From: JAGXLP01 sp964649445
GTDB taxonomy: Bacteria; Bipolaricaulota; Bipolaricaulia; M55B111
Length of the DNA stretch: 12,935 bases
Direction: 5' to 3'
NCBI GenBank assembly: GCA_964649445.1
Contig: CAZYPS010000051.1
Span: 1 to 12,935 of the forward strand
Below, one piece after another: positions 7,817 through 12,935 of the stretch (positions within the stretch are counted from its first letter, which is position 1; every line of letters begins with the position of its first letter). A program made the position numbers and the translations under genes. The notes under the pieces are model-generated. The model was not told the origin of the DNA and did not search any database. It was given only the letters and a program-made list of their open reading frames with translations.

Positions 7817-8374
7817 ATGAAAGGTTCCGAGGAATCGGGCGGAAGTAACCGGGGTAAGGTTCTCGTTCATACTGGAGAAGGAAAGGGAAAAACTACTTCT
7901 GCTGTAGGACAGATAGTCCGGGCGAAAGGTCACGGCCTGGCGGCAAAACTGGTTAGTTTTTTCAAAGGAAACGAGCAGTTCACGAGAGGCACGTTTGCCG
8001 GGCTGCGAGAGCTTGGAGTACCGGTAAGAAACTTCGTCAGAGATCATCCCGATTTCGGGAGAACTGATGAGGAGGAAGCCCGATCAGAGTGCAAAAAAGC
8101 TCTCTCCTATCTGGAGGAATTTTTTAAATCGGAGGGTGAGGAGTACGATCTAATGGTTCTGGACGAAGTGAACGTCGCCCTTGCGAGTGGTTTTATCAGA
8201 GAGGAGGAGTTTTTGACTTTGCTCAAATCAAAACCAGAGGGACTTGAGCTGGTCTGTACCGGGAGAGGGGCACCGGAGAGCCTGATCGAGGAAGCTGATC
8301 TCGTGAGCCGGATCGAGAACGTCAAGCACTTTTACGACGAGGGAGTTGTCCAGCGGGCGGGATACGAGTATTAA
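7817..8374 (+). CDS. cobO: Cob(I)yrinic acid a,c-diamide / corrinoid adenosyltransferase (CobO/BtuR/CobA type)
   Basis: This enzyme transfers the adenosyl group of ATP to the cobalt of reduced corrinoids. It is 185 aa with a P-loop GEGKGKTT (20-27), VSFFKG in place of the common VQFIKG (46-51), LDEVNVAL (115-122) with D116 and E117, TGRGAP (148-153), and a C-terminal HFYDEGVVQRAGYEY resembling the family's final motif. Length is normal for the family. AGGAGG lies just before the ATG. Placement directly after the importer suggests that incoming corrinoid is adenosylated at once for salvage. Confidence 0.93.
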   Translation: MKGSEESGGSNRGKVLVHTGEGKGKTTSAVGQIVRAKGHGLAAKLVSFFKGNEQFTRGTFAGLRELGVPVRNFVRDHPDFGRTDEEEARSECKKALSYLEEFFKSEGEEYDLMVLDEVNVALASGFIREEEFLTLLKSKPEGLELVCTGRGAPESLIEEADLVSRIENVKHFYDEGVVQRAGYEY

Positions 8375-8390
8375 TCAAAAGAATTTTTAG

Positions 8391-8409
8391 TCAGTTTTGG
8401 ATAAACTGA
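8391..8409 (+). terminator. Weak AT-rich hairpin after cobO, possible terminator
   Basis: TCAGTTT and AAACTGA pair over 7 bp around the 5-nt loop TGGAT, starting 17 nt after the cobO stop. The following TAATCTCATTT is only partly T-rich. It may weakly terminate transcription before the repeat element. The low stem strength makes this uncertain. Confidence 0.3.
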
Positions 8410-8431
8410 TAATCTCATTTAATGAAAACAT

Positions 8432-8610
8432 TATCGCTTTGGCAACCTTTCGACAAAACCGCAGGTGAATTCCCCAGCGCGGAATTCACTGCTTCCGATC
8501 TCGGCCTCGCTCTCCACCCTTTCTTTTTTGTAGGCGACGAAAGGGCTCCGGACCGAGAAAATTCCAGCGATGCAGCGCATATGTCTGACCGACCCCGCAC
8601 TTATCTGAGA
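8432..8610 (+). repeat. Arm 1 of the palindromic element (full unit, + orientation)
   Basis: This is the 179-bp reference copy of the repeat unit. From its outer end it holds the 20-bp terminal block, TTCGACAAAACC, a hairpin (8461-8492), and the stretch gcttccgatctcggcctcg (8491-8509), which is also present in the copy at the right edge of the window. A second possible hairpin pairs ccctttc (8517-8523) with gaaaggg (8539-8545), with outer ctcgg/ccgag (8500-8504 and 8553-8557). The 18-bp inner block closes the unit. The second hairpin is not kept in arm 2. Confidence 0.75.
8461..8492 (+). repeat. Conserved hairpin within the repeat unit
   Basis: gtgaattcc (8465-8473) pairs perfectly with ggaattcac (8481-8489) around the 7-nt loop ccagcgc. 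The stem is extended by gca/tgc across a bulged G at 8464. The copy at 12887-12918 folds identically with two compensated base-pair changes. The hairpin is absent from arm 2 of this element. Confidence 0.7.
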
Positions 8611-8697
8611 TATGACACTTTTAATTGGTAACGGTAACTTGGTCGAGTTTTGGCAACCATTAACAAACTTATTACCGAGATTAAACCAAGTGGGGTT

Positions 8698-8927
8698 TCT
8701 CAGATAAGTGCGGGGGAGGAATATTTCCATAACTGTATGGGAGTAAATCTTTATGCATAATACTTCCTATAGTGAGAACCACCATCATGAAGGAAACTGT
8801 TTGAGCACGCGAGTCGGAAATTTCTCGGCCCGGAAGCCCGGAGGTCGAAGACAAGAACCAACGAAAGGGTGGAACCGTGCCCGCTCGGCCTCCGATAGTA
8901 TTTTCCTGAAAGGTTGCCAAAGCGATA
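8698..8927 (-). repeat. Arm 2 of the palindromic element (diverged unit, - orientation)
   Basis: This 230-bp arm is the inverted partner of 8432-8610, with the shared blocks collinear on the minus strand. It lacks the covarying hairpin and carries about 100 bp between the inner 18-bp block and the 24-nt block, where arm 1 has about 27 bp. The outer end lies 42 bp before the cobS start, so the cobS leader is largely made of this element. Confidence 0.7.
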
Positions 8928-8969
8928 TTGCGACATTCGTAAACTGAACCCGAAATCAATCGTTATTGG

Positions 8970-9806
8970 ATGGGAGATAAAGTTGGACCCACGAAAATTA
9001 TGTTTATGAAAGACATGTTACGAGGATTGCGGGGAGGACTTGCCTTCGAAACGACTTTTCCCATCGGCAAGGGAGGTGGAGATTTCCAGGCTTTCGTAGA
9101 TAGGTTATATTTATTCCCCGTGCTTGGTCTGATAGTCGGTGGGTTGCTTGGTGGAATTGGAATTCTCCTGACCTTTGTTCCCTCGTTCATCGGTGCAGGA
9201 TTGTTCATGGTTGGGCTATATCTAATTCGTGGTATACTTCACACGGATGGACTGGCCGATTTTGCTGACGCGCTTATTACTCGCGGAAGCCATTCGGAGC
9301 GGAAAGCCGTAATGAAGGACGAGAAGACGGGAGCTGCGGGGCTCGTGGCGATTCTAGTAACCAATCTGCTTCTGTTTTCCGGTTTGGTGGAATTGTTATC
9401 GGTTAATGAACCTATTTTTCTATTCTTTGCGATTCTATCCGCCGAGGTTCTTACGGGGGAGACCGCCCTTTCTCTGCTCTTCGTTGGAGAAAGATCTCAT
9501 GAAGGGTTGGGGTCGAAGTTCATGGAGAAAACCGGCCTGGCGGAATGGATGACGGGAACTATTATTTCCATCTCGCTTCTCATTATTTTTCAGGGGGTAC
9601 TGGGTCTAGTGACTCTGGCAGTAGCTTTGGTTTCTGGATACGTATTTTTAAGACTAGGTTATCGGGTGATAGGTGGGTTGAATGGCGATATAGTCGGAGC
9701 TGCGATCGAACTCGTCCGCCCGCTGGTTGTTATCACTTTTGTCCTGTTGAACCAGATGAATATTCCCGTTTTCTTACAAATAGGTAGAACTGTATTTAAT
9801 TTTTGA
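8970..9806 (+). CDS. cobS: Adenosylcobinamide-GDP ribazoletransferase (cobalamin synthase)
   Basis: This membrane enzyme joins GDP-cobinamide to alpha-ribazole (or its phosphate) in the last assembly steps. It is a 278-aa polytopic protein with the family motif GILHTDGLADFADAL (88-102, with D93, D97 and D100), followed by ERKAVMKDEKTGAAG (110-124), matching the usual metal-binding and MKD-G region. The start is uncertain. The ATG at 8970 gives an N-terminus about 15 residues longer than usual and has no clear SD; in-frame ATGs at 9000, 9006 and 9015 would give MLRGLRGGLAFETTFP-like starts closer to the family pattern. It is the first gene after the palindromic element and is followed 25 nt later by cobU. 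Confidence 0.9.
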   Translation: MGDKVGPTKIMFMKDMLRGLRGGLAFETTFPIGKGGGDFQAFVDRLYLFPVLGLIVGGLLGGIGILLTFVPSFIGAGLFMVGLYLIRGILHTDGLADFADALITRGSHSERKAVMKDEKTGAAGLVAILVTNLLLFSGLVELLSVNEPIFLFFAILSAEVLTGETALSLLFVGERSHEGLGSKFMEKTGLAEWMTGTIISISLLIIFQGVLGLVTLAVALVSGYVFLRLGYRVIGGLNGDIVGAAIELVRPLVVITFVLLNQMNIPVFLQIGRTVFNF

Positions 9807-9831
9807 CCCGGTTTAGGGTTGGAGGTTACTC

Positions 9832-10362
9832 ATGATACTGTTACTCGGAGGAGCCAGAAGCGGAAAAAGCAAAAAAGCAACGAATATCGCCAGGAATCAC
9901 GAAGAGGTAATATATCTGGCAACCGGGGTACCGACCGATGAAGAAATGGAAAACAGAATTATCAGGCATAAGCAGGATAGACCCGAGAGCTGGGAGACGG
10001 TAGAAGAACCAGTGGAAGTAGGAAAAGTTCTCGAAAGTCTCGAATCGGGTTCTTTCTCCGGAGCCGTGATTCTGGATTGCCTCGGGTTCTGGCTTTCGAA
10101 TACGATGAGGGAGGCCGACCTGGAGGGACCAGGCGAACTTGAGGACTTCGTCGAACTCAAGGTGACTGAAGAACTCGGAAGTGTCAGGGAAGCGGGTTTC
10201 GAACTTATCGTCGTCTCGAACGAAGTCGGGATGGGTGTGATACCTGAATCACCTGAAGGAAGGAAGTTTCGGGACGCCCTTGGGCGTGCCAATCAGGTGG
10301 TTGGGCGCCTGGCGGAAGAGGTTTACCTGATGGTGGCGGGTTTTCCTCTCCAATTAAAGTGA
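9832..10362 (+). CDS. cobU: Adenosylcobinamide kinase / adenosylcobinamide-phosphate guanylyltransferase
   Basis: This bifunctional enzyme phosphorylates adenosylcobinamide and then transfers GMP to it, making the substrate of CobS. It is 176 aa with P-loop GGARSGKS (6-13) at the N-terminus, RIIRHKQDRPESWETVEEP (42-60) containing H46, which corresponds to the guanylylated histidine of Salmonella CobU, VSNEVGMGVIP, and a late GRANQ. All motifs are intact and length is typical. SD GGAGG lies 6 nt before the ATG. The presence of CobU rather than CobY argues for a bacterial genome. Confidence 0.95.
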   Translation: MILLLGGARSGKSKKATNIARNHEEVIYLATGVPTDEEMENRIIRHKQDRPESWETVEEPVEVGKVLESLESGSFSGAVILDCLGFWLSNTMREADLEGPGELEDFVELKVTEELGSVREAGFELIVVSNEVGMGVIPESPEGRKFRDALGRANQVVGRLAEEVYLMVAGFPLQLK

Positions 10363-10473
10363 TCCAGGTCTCGCTTCCGGTACCGGGATGAGAGTTTCTG
10401 GTTGGGTTAAAATGGAGTGTTCCATAGTCTAAGTATGTGTGAAAGAGAGTTTAAAAATATTAACCAATTGTGG

Positions 10474-10479
10474 GGAGGT
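10474..10479 (+). promoter_or_regulatory. SD sequence that decides the cobT TTG start
   Basis: GGAGGT lies 3 nt before the TTG at 10483. The upstream candidates GTG 10417 and ATG 10435 lack an SD at useful distance. The same short spacing is seen before hydB. Confidence 0.6.
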
Positions 10480-10482
10480 AAT

Positions 10483-11535
10483 TTGATCGAAGATACCGAC
10501 TTTGAAGTTCGGATAGACGAAGTTAACTATGAAATTCGGGACAAAGCGTCCCAGCGGATGAATAATCTGACGAAGCCAAAAGGTAGTCTGGGAAAACTTG
10601 AGGATCTGGCGATAAAAATCGCCGGAATAAGGGGCGAGTTCGATCCCTCAATGGATGAGCGGTATTCCCTCGTATTTGCGGGGGACCACGGAGTAGCCGA
10701 GGAAGGAGTTAGTGCTTATCCTCAGGAAGTTACCCTCCAAATGCTTGGGAATTTTATTCACGAAGGCGCAGCGATTAACGTGCTGGGGGAGTCTGTCGGG
10801 TCGAAGGTCCGAGTAATCGACGTAGGAGTCGCTTCCGACGATGTTCCTCGGTCCGTAGTAGGGAGGAAGGTCAACAATGGAACGGATAATTTTCTTCATG
10901 GACCGGCAATGCCGCGAGAGGAGGCACTGAAATCTCTCAGGGTTGGCTATGAAATCGTGGAAGAGCTGGCTGATTCCGGTCTCGATCTGCTGGGAGTTGG
11001 TGACATGGGGATAGGAAATACTACCCCGAGCAGTGCCATAACGGCCGTAATAACCGGGGCATCCCCTGAAAACGTTACCGGACGAGGCACGGGTATAGAT
11101 GAGGAAGCTCTGAGAAAAAAAGTGGAGGTTGTTGAGAAAGGCCTGGAGGAGAATAATCCCGACCCCGAGGATCCCATTGACGTACTGTCCAAGGTCGGCG
11201 GTTACGAAATAGGTGCGATCGCCGGAGCTTACCTGGCCGGGGCTGCCAACCAGGTGCCGTTGATGGTCGATGGCTTTATAACGACAGCTGGTGCGCTGAT
11301 TGCCCGGGGGTTGGAGCCGGGGGTCGTCGATTACATGATAGCTTCTCACAACTCCGTCGAAGGAGGCCACAGTGTTGCCCTGAAGGAATTGGAACTGGAG
11401 CCACTGTTGGACCTCGATCTCAGGCTGGGAGAAGGAACGGGAGCCGCGCTGGCGATGAACCTGGTAGAGGCTGGCACCTCAATACTCAACGAGATGAATA
11501 CGTTCGAAGAAGCCGGCGTGTCTCCGGGAGGTTGA
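10483..11535 (+). CDS. cobT: Nicotinate-nucleotide:dimethylbenzimidazole phosphoribosyltransferase
   Basis: This enzyme activates the lower-ligand base to its alpha-ribotide using nicotinate mononucleotide. The frame is open from a GTG at 10417, but a TTG at 10483 is preferred. It has GGGGAGGT 3 nt upstream and yields 350 residues, the normal CobT length. It also places the catalytic glutamate of the GEGTG motif at position 317, the same number as in Salmonella CobT. Other family motifs are LTKPKGSLGKLEDLA (29-43), VFAGDHGVAEEGVSAYP (64-80) and GDMGIGNTTPSSA (173-185). Residue 174 is Asp where many homologues have Glu. The lower ligand actually used (dimethylbenzimidazole, another benzimidazole or adenine) cannot be told. 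CobT precedes the decarboxylase gene by 4 nt. Confidence 0.93.
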   Translation: MIEDTDFEVRIDEVNYEIRDKASQRMNNLTKPKGSLGKLEDLAIKIAGIRGEFDPSMDERYSLVFAGDHGVAEEGVSAYPQEVTLQMLGNFIHEGAAINVLGESVGSKVRVIDVGVASDDVPRSVVGRKVNNGTDNFLHGPAMPREEALKSLRVGYEIVEELADSGLDLLGVGDMGIGNTTPSSAITAVITGASPENVTGRGTGIDEEALRKKVEVVEKGLEENNPDPEDPIDVLSKVGGYEIGAIAGAYLAGAANQVPLMVDGFITTAGALIARGLEPGVVDYMIASHNSVEGGHSVALKELELEPLLDLDLRLGEGTGAALAMNLVEAGTSILNEMNTFEEAGVSPGG

Positions 11536-11539
11536 TGAC

Positions 11540-12646
11540 GTGGTAGAAAACTACCTGAAGGGAATTTCTTCTCCCCGTCACGGAGGTCGGATCGAAGAAT
11601 TGGCTGAGGCACGGGGTATAGATCCGGACCTTCTAGTTGATTTCAGTGCCAATATGAACCCGCTTGCTCCGCCAGCCGGATTAGTTGATTATCTGGACGG
11701 GTCAATCGATCAGCTAGAAATTTACCCCGACGACAGATACAATGACTTTCGCGATTCGATTCGCGATTTTCTCCGGCAAAAGTCTGGTGCTCGATTGAGT
11801 CGGGATAACGTTGTTCCCGGAAACGGATCGGTCGAAATTTTCGATCTCTTTCTCAGGTCAGTCTTGACCGGAGGCGGGGAAGAAGTACTTGTTCCGTATC
11901 CTTCGTTCAGCGAGTACGCTTCGCGGGCTAAGCTTGCAGGTTTGAACGTCAGGAGAGTGAGGTACGAAGAACTACTGAGTTATGACGATAAGCTAGAGAA
12001 TCACGACGCAGCTTTCTTCTGTAATCCGAACAATCCGACGGGGGTTCTCCGGAAAAAAGAGAATCTCAGGGAGTTTGCCGTTCGGTGCAGTAAAAGGGGA
12101 GTCAGTCTCCTTGTTGACGAAGCGTTTATCGAACTGGCCCAGCCGAGCGAAAGTCTGGTCGAGCTTGTGTTTGACTTTCCCGATCTGGTGATAGCGCGGT
12201 CATTGACCAAGGCTTTTTCCGTTCCGGGGCTGAGGGTAGGTTACGCTGTCGGGTCGGAAGATTTAATCGACGGCATGGAAAAACTCCGGCCACCCTGGAA
12301 CCTGAACCACCTTGCTGCCCGTGCTGGAACCAAGTTTCTCGAAAATGAACGCGAACTTCTCGAAGATTCCAGGAAATATATTTCCGGGGAAAGAGACTGG
12401 CTGGCGAAGGAGTTGAGGAATCTGGGCTTTTCGCTCTATCCCAGTTCGACGAATTTCTTGCTGTTCAGGACCGAAGGAGTGGGTCTGAAGGCGGCCGAAC
12501 TCGTCGACCGATGTCTGGACCACAATATTCTGGTCAGAAACGCCGATTCTTTTTACGGTCTGGACGAATGGCACGTGAGAGTTGCCATAAATAAGCGGGA
12601 GAAAAACAGGAAGCTGGTAGGGGCTCTGGAGGAAGCTATAAATTAG
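11540..12646 (+). CDS. cobD: Threonine-phosphate decarboxylase (CobD-like, PLP-dependent)
   Basis: This enzyme decarboxylates L-threonine O-3-phosphate to (R)-1-amino-2-propanol phosphate, the linker of the nucleotide loop. The 368-aa protein is a fold-type I aminotransferase-like enzyme. It has an N-terminal SPRHGGRIEELA (11-22) typical of CobD, DFSANMNPL (34-42), CNPNNPTG (161-168), VDEAF (192-196, PLP-binding D193), and SLTKAFSVPGLRVGY (221-235) with the Schiff-base K224 and R232. Histidinol-phosphate aminotransferase is the closest relative, but the HGG N-terminus and position after cobT favour CobD. The GTG start lies 4 nt after the cobT stop, with GGGAGG about 10 nt upstream. The gene called cobC in Pseudomonas nomenclature is equivalent. 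Confidence 0.9.
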   Translation: MVENYLKGISSPRHGGRIEELAEARGIDPDLLVDFSANMNPLAPPAGLVDYLDGSIDQLEIYPDDRYNDFRDSIRDFLRQKSGARLSRDNVVPGNGSVEIFDLFLRSVLTGGGEEVLVPYPSFSEYASRAKLAGLNVRRVRYEELLSYDDKLENHDAAFFCNPNNPTGVLRKKENLREFAVRCSKRGVSLLVDEAFIELAQPSESLVELVFDFPDLVIARSLTKAFSVPGLRVGYAVGSEDLIDGMEKLRPPWNLNHLAARAGTKFLENERELLEDSRKYISGERDWLAKELRNLGFSLYPSSTNFLLFRTEGVGLKAAELVDRCLDHNILVRNADSFYGLDEWHVRVAINKREKNRKLVGALEEAIN

Positions 12647-12676
12647 AATTGAGGTTTTTAATTTGGCTGGAGAATC

Positions 12677-12718
12677 TTTTTGCCTACCATTCGATAAAAA
12701 TACAGGTGAATTCCCCAG
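12677..12718 (+). repeat. Truncated copy of the repeat unit
   Basis: The sequence CAGGTGAATTCCCCAG (12703-12718) is identical to 8462-8477 of arm 1. The preceding stretch, with TTCGATAAAAAT, also resembles that of the other copies. Only the 5' half of the hairpin is kept; after 12718 the match ends, so the hairpin cannot form as in the other copies. Confidence 0.65.
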
Positions 12719-12861
12719 AGGTCGTGAGAAATTGGTGAAAGCTTGGTATCCCATTACATCAGGCTATTGTTTAAAAAGGCACTTTCGAAACTATCGGACG
12801 GGCGTGGGAGCTTAGATTATTTTTGTCCTTTATGTTGTATATTGGGAGTATCTAACGACGT

Positions 12862-12935
12862 TCTCTGGTAATTGTTCGATAAAACCGCAGGCGATTTCCC
12901 CGGCGTGGAAATCGCTGCTTCCGATCTCGGCCTCG
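12862..12935 (+). repeat. Copy of the repeat unit, cut by the window edge
   Basis: It holds TTCGATAAAACCGCAGG, the hairpin at 12887-12918 (gcgatttcc with ggaaatcgc around loop ccggcgt), and then 19 nt identical to 8491-8509 of arm 1 up to the last base of the window. The hairpin stem differs from arm 1 by two compensatory pair changes. The outer 20-bp terminal block is strongly diverged here. Its hairpin is 185 bp from that of the truncated copy, close to one unit length. Confidence 0.75.

Larger units (their letters stand above)
8432..8927. repeat. Palindromic structured intergenic element with 20-bp terminal inverted repeats
   Basis: This 496-bp element fills most of the 595-bp gap between cobO and cobS. 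Its ends are a perfect 20-bp inverted repeat, tatcgctttggcaacctttc (8432-8451) and its complement (8908-8927). Three more blocks are shared in the same inverted order: tccaccctttc (8513-8523, complement 8863-8873), a 23/24-nt block with one indel and two substitutions (8543-8565, complement 8816-8839), and a perfect 18-bp block ccccgcacttatctgaga (8593-8610, complement 8698-8715). It is therefore two diverged inverted copies of one unit around a central 87 bp. No obvious target-site duplication or transposase was seen. It could be a MITE-like element or a structured RNA locus. Confidence 0.8.
12647..12935. other. Non-coding 3' region with further copies of the repeat unit
   Basis: These 289 bp run from the cobD stop to the right edge. 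No gene with a credible start and ribosome binding site was seen. It holds a truncated copy of the repeat unit (12677-12718), an intervening stretch with only a short match (ACTATCGGA, about 12790-12798, also found in arm 2 on the minus strand), and a second copy that is cut by the window end. No clear intrinsic terminator follows cobD. Confidence 0.6.

Noticed and set aside
8491..8501. CTTCCGATCT, identical to the end of common Illumina adapters, here and near 12919
   Set aside because: The match is only about 10 nt, lies inside longer sequence conserved between both copies, and the rest of the adapter is absent on either side. An assembly artefact is unlikely.
8829..8848. B12-box-like AGCCCGGAGGTC in the cobS leader
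   Set aside because: It partly resembles the cobalamin riboswitch box, and the strand and position would fit. However, the rest of the riboswitch core is not recognisable, and the sequence belongs to the repeat unit, whose matching copy (8543-8550) faces the other way after cobO.
8863..8879. T-box-like sequence GAAAGGGTGGAACCGTG upstream of cobS
   Set aside because: It resembles the T-box core AGGGTGGNACCGCG, but the pairing CGTCCCT partner, a stem I with specifier loop and a terminator are not evident. The same stretch is part of an inverted repeat whose other copy reads GGTGGAGAG on the opposite strand. The cob genes are also not normal T-box targets.
8422..8959. Short open frames inside the palindromic element (for example 8422-8631 on +, 8681-8959 on -)
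   Set aside because: They lack ribosome binding sites, resemble no family I know, overlap each other on opposite strands, and track the repeat structure rather than coding periodicity.
10417..10482. N-terminal extension of cobT from GTG 10417
   Set aside because: The extra 22 residues are not typical of CobT, no SD precedes the GTG, and a strong SD sits inside the extension just before TTG 10483.
8432..12935. CRISPR array explanation for the repeats
   Set aside because: Units are about 180 bp, occur in both orientations, and are few and separated by genes. There is no short repeat with regular unique spacers and no cas gene.

Overview
The window looks like a piece of an anaerobic bacterial chromosome with two divergent gene blocks separated by a 533-bp intergenic region. 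The minus strand (1-4500) carries a cytosolic [NiFe]-hydrogenase operon. The plus strand (5034-12646) carries a cobalamin (B12) uptake and nucleotide-loop assembly cluster. A bacterium is favoured over an archaeon by the bacterial-type CobU kinase/guanylyltransferase (archaea normally use CobY), strong GGAGG ribosome binding sites, and GTG/TTG starts that each follow one. Proteins are fairly rich in Asp/Glu, which would fit a salt-adapted anaerobe, but this is weak evidence and I do not assign a lineage.

Hydrogenase block, in transcription order (right to left): HydB (two [4Fe-4S] motifs), HydG (FAD/NAD(P) reductase with a C-terminal [2Fe-2S] motif), HydD (small subunit), HydA (NiFe large subunit), then a hydrogenase maturation protease that runs off the left edge. 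The order beta-gamma-delta-alpha matches the Pyrococcus sulfhydrogenase operon (group 3b-like, NAD(P)-linked). The four subunit genes overlap by 1 to 8 nt and each has a good Shine-Dalgarno (SD) sequence, so this is one translationally coupled unit. The protease is the natural partner of the HydA C-terminal extension after DPCISCSTH.

B12 block: BtuF (periplasmic binding protein), BtuC (permease), BtuD (ATPase), CobO (corrinoid adenosyltransferase), then a 595-bp gap, then CobS, CobU, CobT and a CobD-like threonine-phosphate decarboxylase. Together they import corrinoid, adenosylate it, make aminopropanol phosphate, activate cobinamide to GDP-cobinamide, activate the lower-ligand base, and join the two. 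CbiB, which attaches the aminopropanol, and the final phosphatase are not in the window. No convincing cobalamin riboswitch was found.

The most unusual feature is the gap between cobO and cobS. It holds a ~496-bp imperfect palindrome (8432-8927) with a perfect 20-bp terminal inverted repeat, a perfect 18-bp inner inverted repeat, and at least two further collinear blocks, so each arm is a diverged copy of one ~180-bp unit. Part of the unit recurs after the last gene, as a truncated copy near 12677 and another at about 12862 that leaves the window. A 9-bp hairpin in the unit differs between the first and last copies by two paired, compensatory substitutions while its flanks are unchanged. That is what a selected RNA or DNA structure would look like. 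No protein is convincingly encoded in the element, so it is best described as a non-autonomous, structured, dispersed intergenic repeat of unknown family.
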